A stretch of DNA of 64,000 nucleotides from contig NC_089731.1 of assembly GCF_035083965.1 (NCBI RefSeq), positions 2,643,001-2,707,000 of the forward strand, read 5' to 3'. The notes beneath the pieces were generated by a model that made no database searches, had not been told where the DNA came from, and saw only the letters and a list, made by a program, of their open reading frames with translations. Every line of letters starts with the position of its first letter. Position 1 is the first letter of the stretch. Shown here in pieces: positions 44,802 through 55,904 of this stretch. A program made the translations under genes and the position numbers. This DNA is from Branchiostoma lanceolatum. Taxonomy: Eukaryota; Chordata; Leptocardii; Amphioxiformes; Branchiostomatidae.

Positions 44802-47800
44802 TCAGTCCGACTTGGTCTCCTTCGATGTCTTTGAGTCCCTGGGCTTGAGAAGTTTCTTAAGGAAGGGGGCCGCTGCTATGAAGATGAGGAAGGGCCAGTG
44901 TCCAGTGAAGTACAGGGACTTGTGGACCTGGAGGGAAGGTAGGAATGTACAAAACAAAGTTACACTCTGTTACTGTTACTGATGATCTGTATCAGAGACA
45001 CCTAGCTGCTGTGTGAAGTAGAACCAGTCGGTATCACTCTGAGGAAGGTGACAGATGGTCACAAAAATGTCAGACTTATGTAGATTGACTAAAACACTAA
45101 GCAGACCTCGAAATACTGGGTGCATGTGCACCCAGTGCACCCAATTTTGGAGCTGTGCACCTAATTTTTTACTGTGGGTGCACTGGTGCACCCAAATATT
45201 TTCGTACGGTTTTATGTGTAAAGGTATCACTGCACACTAGTAGACAGCATATTCTTGACATCTAAGTGTAAGAAAATAATAAAATTTTTGTTGTAGTACT
45301 TGTTTAAGATTTTGATGTTAGAATTTGAGTTAATTTCGATCTTGAAAGCTTCAAAACTGCGTGCCAAGATCGCGTGCCAAACGCGCATGAAGAGGAACAG
45401 TAAGGTTTGTCATTAGGTTTTGCTTACAATAGTTACATTCTATTTTATGTGGTGCACCCAAAAATTTTTTGGTGCACCCAATTTTTTAGGTTGGGTGCAC
45501 TAGTGCACCTATTCCCAAAACTGAATTTCAAGCCCTGCTAAGTCTTTCTTGTGAAGAAAGGACTTTGTTATCCTGTTACTGCAACAGTTATGGATGTATA
45601 CACGTAAAGTTTTCAGAGATAACAAATGTTCATAAGTGCCTTGCATGTATTTATTCATGTCCCCTGCTGTGGATGTTAATATCATTATATGAGGACCTGA
45701 GACAGGTAAGTGCAACACCTGAGTTGGACAGGTGTGTTAGAGAGGTGAGCCCTTACCTGCCACCACTTTCCAGACTTGAGCAGTGCGAAGGGTGCGAGCG
45801 GATACCCCAGGTGCGCCAGCAGGACCAGTTTGAGCGCCACCAGTAGCACGGGCCGGGCGACAGGGTGCCTCACCACCGACGACACCAGCGGGCTGACCTT
45901 CAGCAGGGCATGGGCCTGGGGACAAAGGTCATAACTCATTACAGGTCAAAGATGTCTAGAATTCATCTATTTTCCCCATCTGCATCTGTATAGTTCAGCT
46001 GGTATAATCCCCTTCAGTGTAACACACAAGCTTCAATCTGTGTCTGTACTGTATAGCCGGTTTAACCGTCCTTTGGTGTAGCACACGAGTTTATGTATCT
46101 GTAAAGCTGGTATAACCATCCTTTGCTGTAACACACCAGCTTTTGTATCGGTATCAGTAATGTATTTAGCTGGTATAACCATCCCTCAGTGCAACATGCC
46201 AGCTTCATAGGTAAGCGGCGGCAGCTGGTTATATCATATCAAACGATGTATCACACCTAACCACTTAATATGAACGGTAACTCTAAGTGCTGTTAAAACC
46301 TACGTAACAAAGGTAGTATACTATACTTGAACGTGAAAATGAGTTCCATAGTTCTGTAGTACTTTCTGTCATGACTCACATCATCAAAATGTGATTTCAC
46401 AATGCAACAATTTATGACCATTGTTTTGCTGTTTGCTACAGTTCTGACCTTTTCACCCTGTTCTCTAATTATAAAACTCTGACCTGTTTTTCTGCGTTGA
46501 CGTAGACCAGCTCGAGGAAGAAGCAGGCGTAGTACCCGGAGTGGAAGCCGTGCCACAGCGCCAGGAACACCAGCGTGAACAGCTGGGACAACATCCGGTT
46601 ATTCAGGAACTTCAGCCGCTTGTACACGTAGCTGTGGAGGGCAGGAGACATGCACAACTTGGGGTTAACTGTACAGCACAGTTGTCTTTTTCAACCTAGC
46701 TGTTCTTTAAGTGGGATAAAGAATGGCAAGGAATGGCCAACCTGTTCTTTAGGCTGGATAATACCCGAATATAGATAATACTCCTAAAGGATACTATGGT
46801 GTCTCTGCAAGTTGCAGTACATGAACTAACTGCAAGGTGTCCTTACTGTGCAACCCGGAAGAACTTCTTTAAAATAAAAAATAGTTTTGAAATAATTTTA
46901 TCATTGAAATGAAAACAAAGAATGCATTACCTTGCTGCAAACATTAATACACCTATATTCAGCATGACTATGCTTCTTTAAGAGTTTATGCTCTGTCCCC
47001 TGAAAGCTGCAGTACATGAACAAACTGCAAGGTGTCCTTACTGCGCAGCCCACTTGTTGGTGTTGATGTTGAAGGAGTCGATGACATCCTGGAAGCTCAT
47101 CACCATCTCGAACTTACTCAGCTTGATGTTCTTACAGGAGTCCCACAGGGGGTTTCCGTGTTCGTCCCTGCCGTTGTAAGTCAAGCTGCTCAGAATGCAG
47201 CTCCCTTCCTGGTGGGGACAATAGAGGGATTCTTAAAACCCTATTGGAGCCTCCCAAAGCCTGAACCAGAACTGATATACTGTATGTTCTGTTCATTGCA
47301 CTTCTGTTCTTATGTAATTAGCATTTTAGCCTAATAGTGAAAGAGAGCAATAAAGGGAGCCTCCATGGTCAGTAGTGAGTAAAGCACATTGTTAACATGG
47401 CACTAATCAATATGCAGCTAAAACCGTGCCACAGTAACCATAATATTAACAAGAAAAGGTTACTACAATCCTAAGTAAGTGAACAATACATGACGGAAAC
47501 CATTCGTTCCCCAGCATGTGATATGTCTCTGCTGTACCCATATACTTATTTTGTCTACAACATGTCTTGAGTGAAGGCGACTCACAGCGAGCAGCCAGCA
47601 GCCCACATACTTGTACAGCATCACCTTCCCCCAGATCAGCACAAACAGGTACTTCTGTAACCATGGCGACTCCTGCAGTAAACACAAATACACTAGTAAC
47701 CATGGAAACAACTGGGGTAAACACAATCACTTCCATAGCCATGGCAACTCCTGCAGTAAACAAGAGCATACTAGTAATTGTGGAAACAACTGGTGTAAAC

Positions 47801-50800
47801 ACAAGCACTTCCGTAGCCATGCAGATTCCTGCAGTAAACAAGAGCATACTGGTAACCATGGAAACAACTGGAGTAAACATAAACATAGCGACAACCGCTC
47901 CTGGAATGAACATAATCAACTGAAGGTTAAACTACTGAGGCAAATAAGAACACTTCAATCTGCAACCATGGCAGGTTCCGCTACACTTTCTGGAGGGAAT
48001 ATAAAGTTTACCGTAACAAACTCCTGTGATGAATATGAAAAACAGACGTATCAATGGCAACTGCAGAAGTAACCATAAACACAAACATAATGGCCCCTTC
48101 TGGAGTTAACAGAATCATGTTCATGCCGGATGCAAAACTGGGCTTTCTAATGCTTGTAGTGTTCAACTTACGAAGAAGGCCGGCTCCGTCATGTAGTCGT
48201 CATAATAGTACCCGTTCAGGATGGCGAACACCACGGTGTAGGCCAGCCCGAGAGCCATCCGCTTCAGCGCAGGAACAACACTGGAACAGCACAGAAACAG
48301 GACACTGTTAGATAGATACTGACCCCTATGACATATGAAGGAACTTCAGACTCCCTCCATATGTTTATGGTTTTAAAATATGAAATTAATAATTATATTA
48401 TATGATACAAAAACATTATATTAAAATCAATAGGTAGTTTGGGGTCCAACTTTTAAGCATACCCTAAGAATTGTACTATTAATTTACGTACACTGTATAC
48501 ATGAATCATCAATACTGTCAACTGGTTTTCATTCATTGTTGTTATTCAATCTTTTTCAACTATTTGGATGTCTTTATCATGCTTGTTCTTCATATGCTCA
48601 TATGATTCTGAAAGAAACAATAAAGAGACTGATTCTTTTCAAAAAAGAACTGCAAGACATCTGGGTCTTTGAATGAAGACTAATTAAACTGTAATTCACT
48701 TAAAGTTCACGGTAGCAAAATTGCACGGTGTTTAAGGAAAATTGACATTTTCAGTGAACTTTAACTTCAGGCCTAGTGATTTACAGAACGGATGTGTGAA
48801 GGAATCATAAATGATTGTTACAGTTTTTTTCACGGTGATGATAAATTCACTATACAGGGGTGCCCGTGAAAACAGTCAACATAAAGTTACAGTGAAAGAA
48901 ACAAGAATTACAGTACTCACCAAGCCGGGCGTTTTCCCTCGCTGTTGTCTGTCAGTTTCCCCTCGATCATGTCCAAGTACATCCTCATGGGGAACTGCAT
49001 GGGAACACAACAGGGGCATCGGGGTTAGTCTGGTGTGGAGGAGGGAGGGAGGGGATGAAGGAAGGAGTGGATGGAAGGGAGTGAGTGAGTGAGTGAGTGA
49101 GTGAGCAAACAAAGGAGTCTGAGTGAATGAGGGATGTAGATGTTAATATTGACTCAGAGTGAGAAATTGAGTGTCATGAATGTGTGAGGGCGTAAATGAG
49201 TATTATAAGGGAGTGTGTGCAAGGGAGTGATTGAGGGATTGAGTGAGTGACTGAATGAATGAGTGAAGCAGTGACTGAGTGAGTGAGTGTGAGTGAGTGA
49301 GTGAGTGAGTGAGTGAGTGAGTGAGTGAGTGAGGTAGGGATTTAACTCATTTTGGTGTTAGAACAACCCTGTGCCTTTCCAAATAAATTTGCTTTCTTCA
49401 CAACCACAAGTAACCTTGAATTTGTCTTCCACAAAGAAGCTCTCTGTTTTGTTCCAACTTCCAGCAGTCACTGGAATGTACTCTCTCTCTCTCCAATTTT
49501 ACGTCTTTTATGATCCCCATCAATCATAAGGGGGTTGGACGTGCTTGCACATGGATGAGGGAGCCCCAGAACTCCTCATCAAGCATTTTTACGACTGGAT
49601 GCCCTTCCTAACGCCAACCCAAACCCTACTGCTGGGCTTAGGACATGGGAAATGTGTGTTAAGTGCCTTTCCCAAGGGCACAACGTCTGGGTGACATGTC
49701 CGGACATGTCTGGGTACTCCACTGGGGATTGAACCAGGGTCTCATTGGTTCATAGCCGGATGCTCTGCCACTATGCCACAAAGACGCCACACACGTCTGA
49801 TTCTCAGTGCAATGATTGATTCTCAGTCGTCACATTTCTGCGCATTATGCCTTTCCAAATGGTTCAAATTCCAATGATGAATCGTGCTTACTTTTACATG
49901 AACCAAAGTTTATTTCTGAACATCGTCTGATGCAGTTGCATGTTTCATTCAGCAGACTTTAGGCAAGGCACAACTTGTAGGTCAGCTATTGTTGAACAAG
50001 GCACTGAATGACTCAGTAGGCACAATGAGTACAACACTGTCTTCTGACTCCATTCTTCTCCAAGTAACAAAAGCATCCACACGTCTCAATACCACAGGTT
50101 AGAGGTCACACACAAGCCAGATGGTACATGACCTTGGAACAATGCTTGCGGACTCTATCAGAGACAATAGCTCTGCCTCAAGTGATGTCTATTTCTGCCT
50201 TAAAGAAAAGGCATGTTACCACCCTCCTAGAGGTCATGCACTTGCCAGATGGAACATGACCTTCAGACAATACACGAGGACGGCTCTATCAGGAACAGTT
50301 GTCCTGCACCAAGGTGACCTTGTAGGTACTGTTCAACCATGATTCTACATTCCATAGTTACCGTGGCAACTGATGAAGCCTTGCAGAGCATTTCCTAAGA
50401 AATTTTCCCCATTGTGGCGACTAAAAATTTATAAGGTCATTTCCAACACTTTACAGGCACCATTTCGGAATGCTAACAGATATTGCAACATCCCTACATT
50501 GCAAATATAATCAGGCCACCCCACACAAGAACACTCCCCCCTACTATGCCCCCGGGCTATACCCCCGACTGTACCCCCTGCTGTATCCCCCAGCTGTACC
50601 CACCTGTGGTCCCACCAGCACCCCCCAGCCCCCCCAAAGTGGAAGGAGTGTCCGGCCACCTCCAGCAGAACTGGGCGGCCTGGTCGGCCCTAGCTTCTTC
50701 TGGTACCCCCCTACTATCCCCCCCCCACTGTACCCCCCTGGCTGTACCCCCCTGCTGTACCCCCCTGCTGTACCCACCTGTGGTCCCACCAGCACCCCCC

Positions 50801-53445
50801 CAAAGTGGAAGGAGTGTCCGGCCACCTCCAGCAGACTTGGCGTCCTGGTCAGCCCTAGCTTCTTCTGGTCTGCGGACTGCTCTGCCTGGGGAGACAAGTT
50901 TCACGTTAAAGGAGCCCAAAGCAATTTCAGAACATTAAAACTGAAAAAATTCTGGACAAGACAATCTCTATAATTTCACATTTCTATCATAAAATTCATA
51001 CTTTGGGCGTTTAAAAAGAGCACAGAAACAAGCCACACGAGGAGTCCTTTAGATATTTTGTTTGACCCTGGGTAATAAATAAATAAAAAATGAAATTGGG
51101 ACCTTCAAACAATTAGCACCCCGATTATCAATGAGTTCTCACCACACAACAACATCGCATCTTTGCTCCATGAAGATCGATATGCAATGGGATAGTGTTA
51201 TCTAGACTAATATGTATTGAAGGGACTAGGAAGTTGAATCTAAAACATTCTCAAATTGCTTTAAGCTCCTCTAAGGCCACACCAATTTTATTTGTTGGTT
51301 CTGTGATTTTAAAATAGATATTATAGATTGAAAGTTCAACATGAAAACAGAGCCTGAGAGGAAAGTTTGCACCTTGCCTCACACAATGTCAGGGTGTGAA
51401 TATACTATTAGGCAAATCTGTTTTCATCTTCTCAGAATTCCTCGTTCATTTTATGATAAAGGCCTTACCGGATCCTTGCCACCATCGAAGTGGTCAGTCA
51501 CTAGCCCTGTAAACAATAAAACGTAATGAACAATGAATTATAAACCCAACATCAACTAAGTTAAAAGATATTCAAGCTGACTGGAAAACATGATATTTTT
51601 TAGAAATTCACACTTTTAGCTTTCGCCTTACTGTCTTACTCAGTCTGTAAACAATAGGGAATTGTGTGCCAAATGGCTACTTCAGAGTGCTAAAGGTTAA
51701 ACGATACAGCTTAGATTCCATTTGGGCGCTGTTTGAGCTTCTTACCTATGAGCCGTAGAGTCATGACACAGTGGGGCGTGGTCCACATGACGTCGTAGGT
51801 GTTGGAAGCACAGAAATGGTACCCGGCTAGGAGATAACCCTGGAGAGACAACAACATGCGTCAAGGTGTAGAACTATCAAAGTGGCGTTGCGGTGGCGCA
51901 GTGGCTGAGTGTTTGGCCCAGAACCCAGTGGTCCTGGGTTCGATCCCCTGGCCCCCTGACTTGTCCCACTGATGTTGTGCCCTTGGGAAAGGCACTTAAC
52001 ATGAAATTCCTCACTTCACTCAGGTAAAATGAGTACCTAGCTTTATCCCTCGGATAGGACGTTAAATGGAGGTCCCATTTTTTAGGAGAGCCACACCTCG
52101 AGCACAAGAACCCACCGCACTTATCAAAAAGAGTAGGGGTTCTTCCTGGTATAAGTGGAGCAAATAAATCTATCCGGATATGCAGGTTGTACTCTTTAAT
52201 AAACATGGTGTGTTACGCCATTGGGCGGTTTACCAGGTAAGCAATACAAGCAAACAAACAAAAAGTCTTCCAGCATGCAGCAGAATAGATTCACGTCAAC
52301 CCACCATATTGAAGAGGAAGGCTAGCTGTACAGAGAGAAGTTTGGGGCCAACTGTCCTCATCAGCAGATAGTTGGTGAACACACAGATGACATGGTGGAG
52401 GATATCGGTACCTGTAATATACAGACGGATGAAAATATCAATCTTCAACACAAGTCTTAAACAAACATCACTGACAGTACGTAGCTTAAATTCTATAGAA
52501 TATTTTTTTCATTAGTACAGATCTAGATTCGGAAGGGATTTGTGACACTGGATTTTGTTCCAATTACCGATAGTAACAGTACTCTTATTAGGAGTTTGCG
52601 TTTCATAACTTTGTCTGCAGATTACAGAGACATAGTGTTAGTACAGTAGATATATTTTGTGCCTGAATTCTTCTTGTGCACCCATCACAGTTTAATCCAT
52701 GCCTGCCAACTCACCAAAGTTAGCGTACAGGATGCCCAGCCCTGTCAGAGTGAAGTACACGTGGTGTAGAGTGGCTGACTTCCCAAACAGGAACTGTCGT
52801 TGGAAGTAGGCCAGAGGGTAACCTACAAACAAATGATTCAAAACTGAGACATACAAGAAATAATGTAATATATCTACTAGGTTAACCTGCAGGATTCAGA
52901 CACAGCTGAACTGCTTCAGTGTAAACAGCACAGTCTGGCTGGAAAGCTGATCTTTGCATTTGGATAGAATTCTATCAAGATTTTATGGAACTTCATTGCA
53001 AGTGGCAGTACATGCTCCAAAGAACACAGGCAAAGACTGTAAGAAACAAATAATGTATATTTTGCTTATTTCAGCAGAGCATATGGCCGAAAACAATCAT
53101 GTTCTGTTACTGTCTACCATTTGTTAAGATGTGTATATTCATGCAAATGTACATGTAGGCATGGAGGAAATACGGTAGACTAAAGAAATGTTGTCTATAT
53201 TGGCTATATCATCTTATAAATAAATTTCATATGACAGTACTAGTGGCTGTATCAAAATAATCAGTAAACAGTAATTTCACATTGTGAGCTCTAGACATAA
53301 TTTACAACATGTATCATTAACCACAAAGAACAAGAAACAAATATATAAATGTAATACCTGCGAGAAGGCCGAGGATTAAAGTGAGGGAGGCTTCGTTGGT
53401 TCCGAAGGCACCTGCTAACGTCTTCACCAGCCCCAGGTCTGCCAT
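44802..53445 (-). CDS. LPCAT3: Lysophosphatidylcholine acyltransferase 3 (MBOAT5)
   Basis: There are thirteen exons on the minus strand: 53445-53358, 52822-52715, 52411-52305, 51839-51746, 51506-51469, 50885-50778, 48994-48921, 48280-48172, 47654-47586, 47208-47042, 46631-46484, 45915-45757 and 44927-44802. Phases agree, giving 464 residues (human about 487). Family marks are YLLAGYHFCASNTYDVMWT, LVTDHFDGGKDP, PSLLEVAGHSFHFGG, VPALKRMALGLAYTV, LFVLIWGKVMLYKYV, the FNINTN asparagine motif just before residue 317, and LALWHGFHSGYY with catalytic His348. It is a polytopic ER enzyme that adds polyunsaturated acyl chains to lysophosphatidylcholine and related lipids in the Lands cycle. The lysine-rich tail (KTSKETKSD) is compatible with ER retention. 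Introns hold two SINEs, a hAT-like MITE and three minisatellites. Confidence 0.95.
45039..45070 (+). ncRNA. Degenerate hammerhead-like motif
   Basis: CTGAGGA is followed by a GGTGAC/GTCAC stem, but GAAA has become AAAA. It is related to the copies at 10647 and 11158 and probably inactive. It lies in the last LPCAT3 intron. A shorter relic of the same repeat, with GAAGTAGAACCAGTC text, lies near 34710. Confidence 0.3.
45102..45537. mobile_element. hAT-like MITE, 436 bp
   Basis: The ends are CAGACCTCGAAAT and, reversed, CAGGGCTTGAAAT. Both arms then carry GTGCACC palindromic text (GTGCACTAGTGCACC). CTAAG occurs on both sides (45097-45101 and 45538-45542). hAT duplications are normally 8 bases, so either the flanks have mutated or the class assignment is wrong. 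Confidence 0.6.
45980..46230. repeat. Minisatellite, about 60-bp unit (GGTATAACC...AACACACCAGCTT)
   Basis: About four units contain AGCTGGTATAACCATCCTT, then GTAACACACCAGCTT and TGTATCTGTA. The same unit forms an array at 58785-59085 and occurs singly near 32935 and 39497. It lies in an LPCAT3 intron. Confidence 0.8.
47655..47905 (-). repeat. 39-bp minisatellite grown from the LPCAT3 exon 9 acceptor
   Basis: On the minus strand the real junction GCCATGGTTACAG|AAGTACCTG is preceded by about six alternating units of TTTACTGCAGGAGTTGCCAT and TTTACCCCAGTTGTTTCCAT type. Each carries a version of CATGGTTAC plus bases resembling the exon start. The period is a multiple of three, so a long spurious open frame results. 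Confidence 0.7.
49079..49335. repeat. (GAGT)n microsatellite, two blocks
   Basis: Perfect GAGT runs at 49079-49105 and 49280-49335 with imperfect repeats between, in LPCAT3 intron 6. Confidence 0.95.
49513..49790 (-). mobile_element. tRNA-derived SINE (family B type), minus strand
   Basis: On the minus strand GTGGCATAGTGGCAGAGCAT is A-box-like and CCTGGTTCAATCCCCAGTGG carries a B-box. CTTGGGAAAGGCACTTAACA in the body is shared with the SINEs at 51889 and 59110. Confidence 0.75.
50540..50770 (-). repeat. Frameshifted copy of LPCAT3 exon 6 3' edge plus GTACAGC minisatellite
   Basis: On the minus strand GAAGAAGCTAGGGCCGACC through GTGGCCGGACACTCCTTCCA and GGTGGGACCACAGGTGGGTA repeats the end of exon 6 and its donor. 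One inserted T breaks the frame (AGTTCTGCTGGAG). Between and after it lie GGGTACAGCAGGGG-type repeats. Confidence 0.85.
51889..52165 (+). mobile_element. tRNA-derived SINE (family B)
   Basis: GCGGTGGCGCAGTGGCTGAG (A-box) and GGTCCTGGGTTCGATCCCC (B-box) form the head. CTTGGGAAAGGCACTTAACA and GGTATAAGTGGAGCAAATAA form the body and tail. It lies in LPCAT3 intron 3. Confidence 0.8.
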
Positions 53446-53859
53446 GGCTCCTGTAGACACACCTGGTCAGCTGCTCACCTGTCCTGACACACCTGGTCAG
53501 CTGCTCACCTGTCCTGACACACCTGAACAGCTACACACCTGTGGGGTCAGGGGAAACAGTTTTCTTACTGACATGATAATTTGATTTCTTGGTTCTTGAA
53601 TTTGAAAAAAGGATCTAGTCCTGTTTGTAGCTAGTGTAGTGACTGTACTGAATAGGGGAAACACCCCTACGTTGGGATATTTTCATACCTCCAGTTTCCA
53701 CTTTAAGTATTAGTAGTAGTATCCAGTATTTGATTATACAGTACTTAGTATATATGTTGCAGGGGTCCCTGACACAGGTGGGCAGCAGTCAGCTTGACTT
53801 CACACTGGGCTTCTAAGCGGCTCTGTCCACGCTAGCACTGGTTAGGCCGCACGCCTTAA

Positions 53860-54400
53860 TGTCCTTAACGACACACGCCAAGCAAGATTTTCTTTGTCTA
53901 CCACAACCTCTGTTGCCAAATGGTTAAAAGTAAGATTTAAGTTTTTTGACCACCTGCTACGAATCTGTTACCTCTCCAGCCACCACTGTTGACACGTCAT
54001 TGACAAAGAGACAAGAGTTCACCATAGGCCAGGAGATCAGGGTAACATTCTCGTACTGAGAATAGCTTGGCCTGCTTCCCTCCAGCATCACGAGTGGACT
54101 ACCACGTGAACTCGTTTTTCTCAAGAACTGTTAACGAATGGAACTGTCTAGTTGGATCAAAAAACTTAGAGGCATTTAGAAATGCCCTCAGTACCCAGTT
54201 GTAGTTCACAAACTCAGTTACGAGTACTCGTTACCCCACCCAGCTACATTGTATACAGGGTACCGGTGGCGGACAGGGAGTAGCGCCCTGCCCTTTGAGG
54301 ACACACCACAACAAACCAAGGACATTATTATGTCCTTGAACAAACACAGCGACCACCCCCTTCATAAGTACCCCTGCCCCCAAACCGTGCCAGAGCCTTC
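53860..54400 (+). mobile_element. 3' fragment of a non-LTR retrotransposon
   Basis: One frame reads NSFFSRTVNEWNCLVGSKNL, then EAFRNALSTQL and a stop at about 54207. This resembles the conserved end of LINE reverse-transcriptase proteins (SFF.RT..EWN.L...LEAFR). Upstream frames are broken. Confidence 0.6.
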
Positions 54401-54759
54401 AGCTAAATGAAGTTGTGCACGAAATCTGAAGAAGAAGAAGACATTAATCTTACAGTCACATTCAACTTTAGTTAGTGACTTAGACCCTTTGTGACTGCAT
54501 GGTGCAATGGACTGTACCAATTACATGGGGGGGGGCCCAAATTGTTATATGTTTCTTTCAAAATATTTGAAAACCAAAGGCTGACCTAAAGAGGTCAAAT
54601 AATAGGTGTTTCCCAGTATCTCAATTAAAGTAGTACATGAATATCTATAGCTAGGAGCTCTTCAGCCTCATTATGTGACTTATTACAGAATTTGGGAGTC
54701 CTGGTAATTATAATAAACTCACTTACTAGTAGGTTGGCACCCAGGCTATCATACCAACG

Positions 54760-55482
54760 ATGATGGACGCAGAAATGCAACATATAAAATACTGGCACCG
54801 CTTAGTTCATTTACCCGAAGATACCTTACTTCGGGAGGCATACAATGCTGTTCTTTTAGGAGAACATGATTGGGTTGTCCACGTGAAAAATATCCTCAAC
54901 TACCACGGTTTTGGACATATATGGCTGAACCCGAAGTCATACCATATCGATATAATCAACACTCAGCTACGACAACGTCTACAAGATGTTTATATACAAA
55001 ATTGGCATTGCGCTATTCGAAACAATTCCAAACTTTCCTTTCTTTCTACCTTAAACAAGATTTATAAGCAAGAAAACTACCTTTCAAACATTAAGAGCCT
55101 CGACGTACGTAGAGCAATCACAAAACTTAGAATTGGCTGCCATAAATTAAGTATAGAAACGGGGAGATTTCAAAAACTCCCTATAGACCAGAGGGTTTGT
55201 CCATTTTGTCCAGAGGTAGTTGAAGACGAATATCACTTTTTGATTGTGTGTCCCAAATATTTTGATTTACGTGATTCACTATACTCAATGCTATCGTTGG
55301 ACTTACCAGGATTTATCTCAATGGACTTAAATAGCAAATTTAAGTACATAATGGCATGTGACAACCCATGCATGGTATACATTGGGAAATATATCAAAGA
55401 ATGTCTAGACGTAAGAAACTCCTCCAATAATTGTAAAATCCCATTGTCATCCCATACTACTACACCATATTGTATAAGATAG
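54760..55482 (+). pseudogene. LINE polyprotein C-terminus, 5'-truncated
   Basis: The 240-residue open frame has RRAITKLRIGCHKLSIETGR, RVCPFCPEVVEDEYHFLIVC and PKYFDLRDSLYSML. This is the C-terminal zinc-knuckle-like region that follows reverse transcriptase in several non-LTR families. A duplicated ACACCATATTGTATAAGATA and GCAATAAAGTTATTATCTAA make up the 3' end. The RT domain is missing. Confidence 0.7.
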
Positions 55483-55904
55483 ACTAGTACACCATATTGT
55501 ATAAGATAGACGGATTAGCCTAGTAGAATGTTATCTATGTACCAGTGAATGCCATACTCTGTACCTTGTACAATTGTTGAGCAATAAAGTTATTATCTAA
55601 TACAAAAGGAATGTGGACTGAATCTTGAGAAAGACCTTGGTGCAATTCCCCTTTCAGCTGTGCCACTGAGGCAGAAAATGCCCATCTCAACCCATGGCCA
55701 GTTCTGTCATTAGCTTCTGAAAAGATTGTCCCGAGCTATGTAGTAAAACCTGTTCAACACCTTTGCATTGTAATACATATTGAAACTGCCAGCCCTGTTG
55801 TGAATCTGTGACAGTTATTTGTGGGTTAGTTTTCTTCATTCTCCTGTATAAAGGCTTCCTTGAATAGTATTTTCAGCCATGATGATACAAACAGAGCGTC
55901 CATA

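Larger units (their letters stand above)
53446..55904. other. Intergenic region with retrotransposon remains
   Basis: Next to the LPCAT3 start is a short repeat of CACCTGGTCAGCTGCTCACC. Two LINE fragments are listed separately. A 13-base piece GGCACCCAGGCTA at 54736 matches the end of the hairpin elements. A G run lies at 54525. No host gene was found. Confidence 0.5.

Noticed and set aside
44788-44982. Plus-strand open frame MLSDDQSDLVSFDVF
   Set aside because: Antisense of the last LPCAT3 exon, which matches its family on the minus strand.
50470-50973. Proline/tyrosine-rich plus-strand open frames
   Set aside because: They are the antisense of LPCAT3 exon 6, its decayed copy and a GTACAGC minisatellite.
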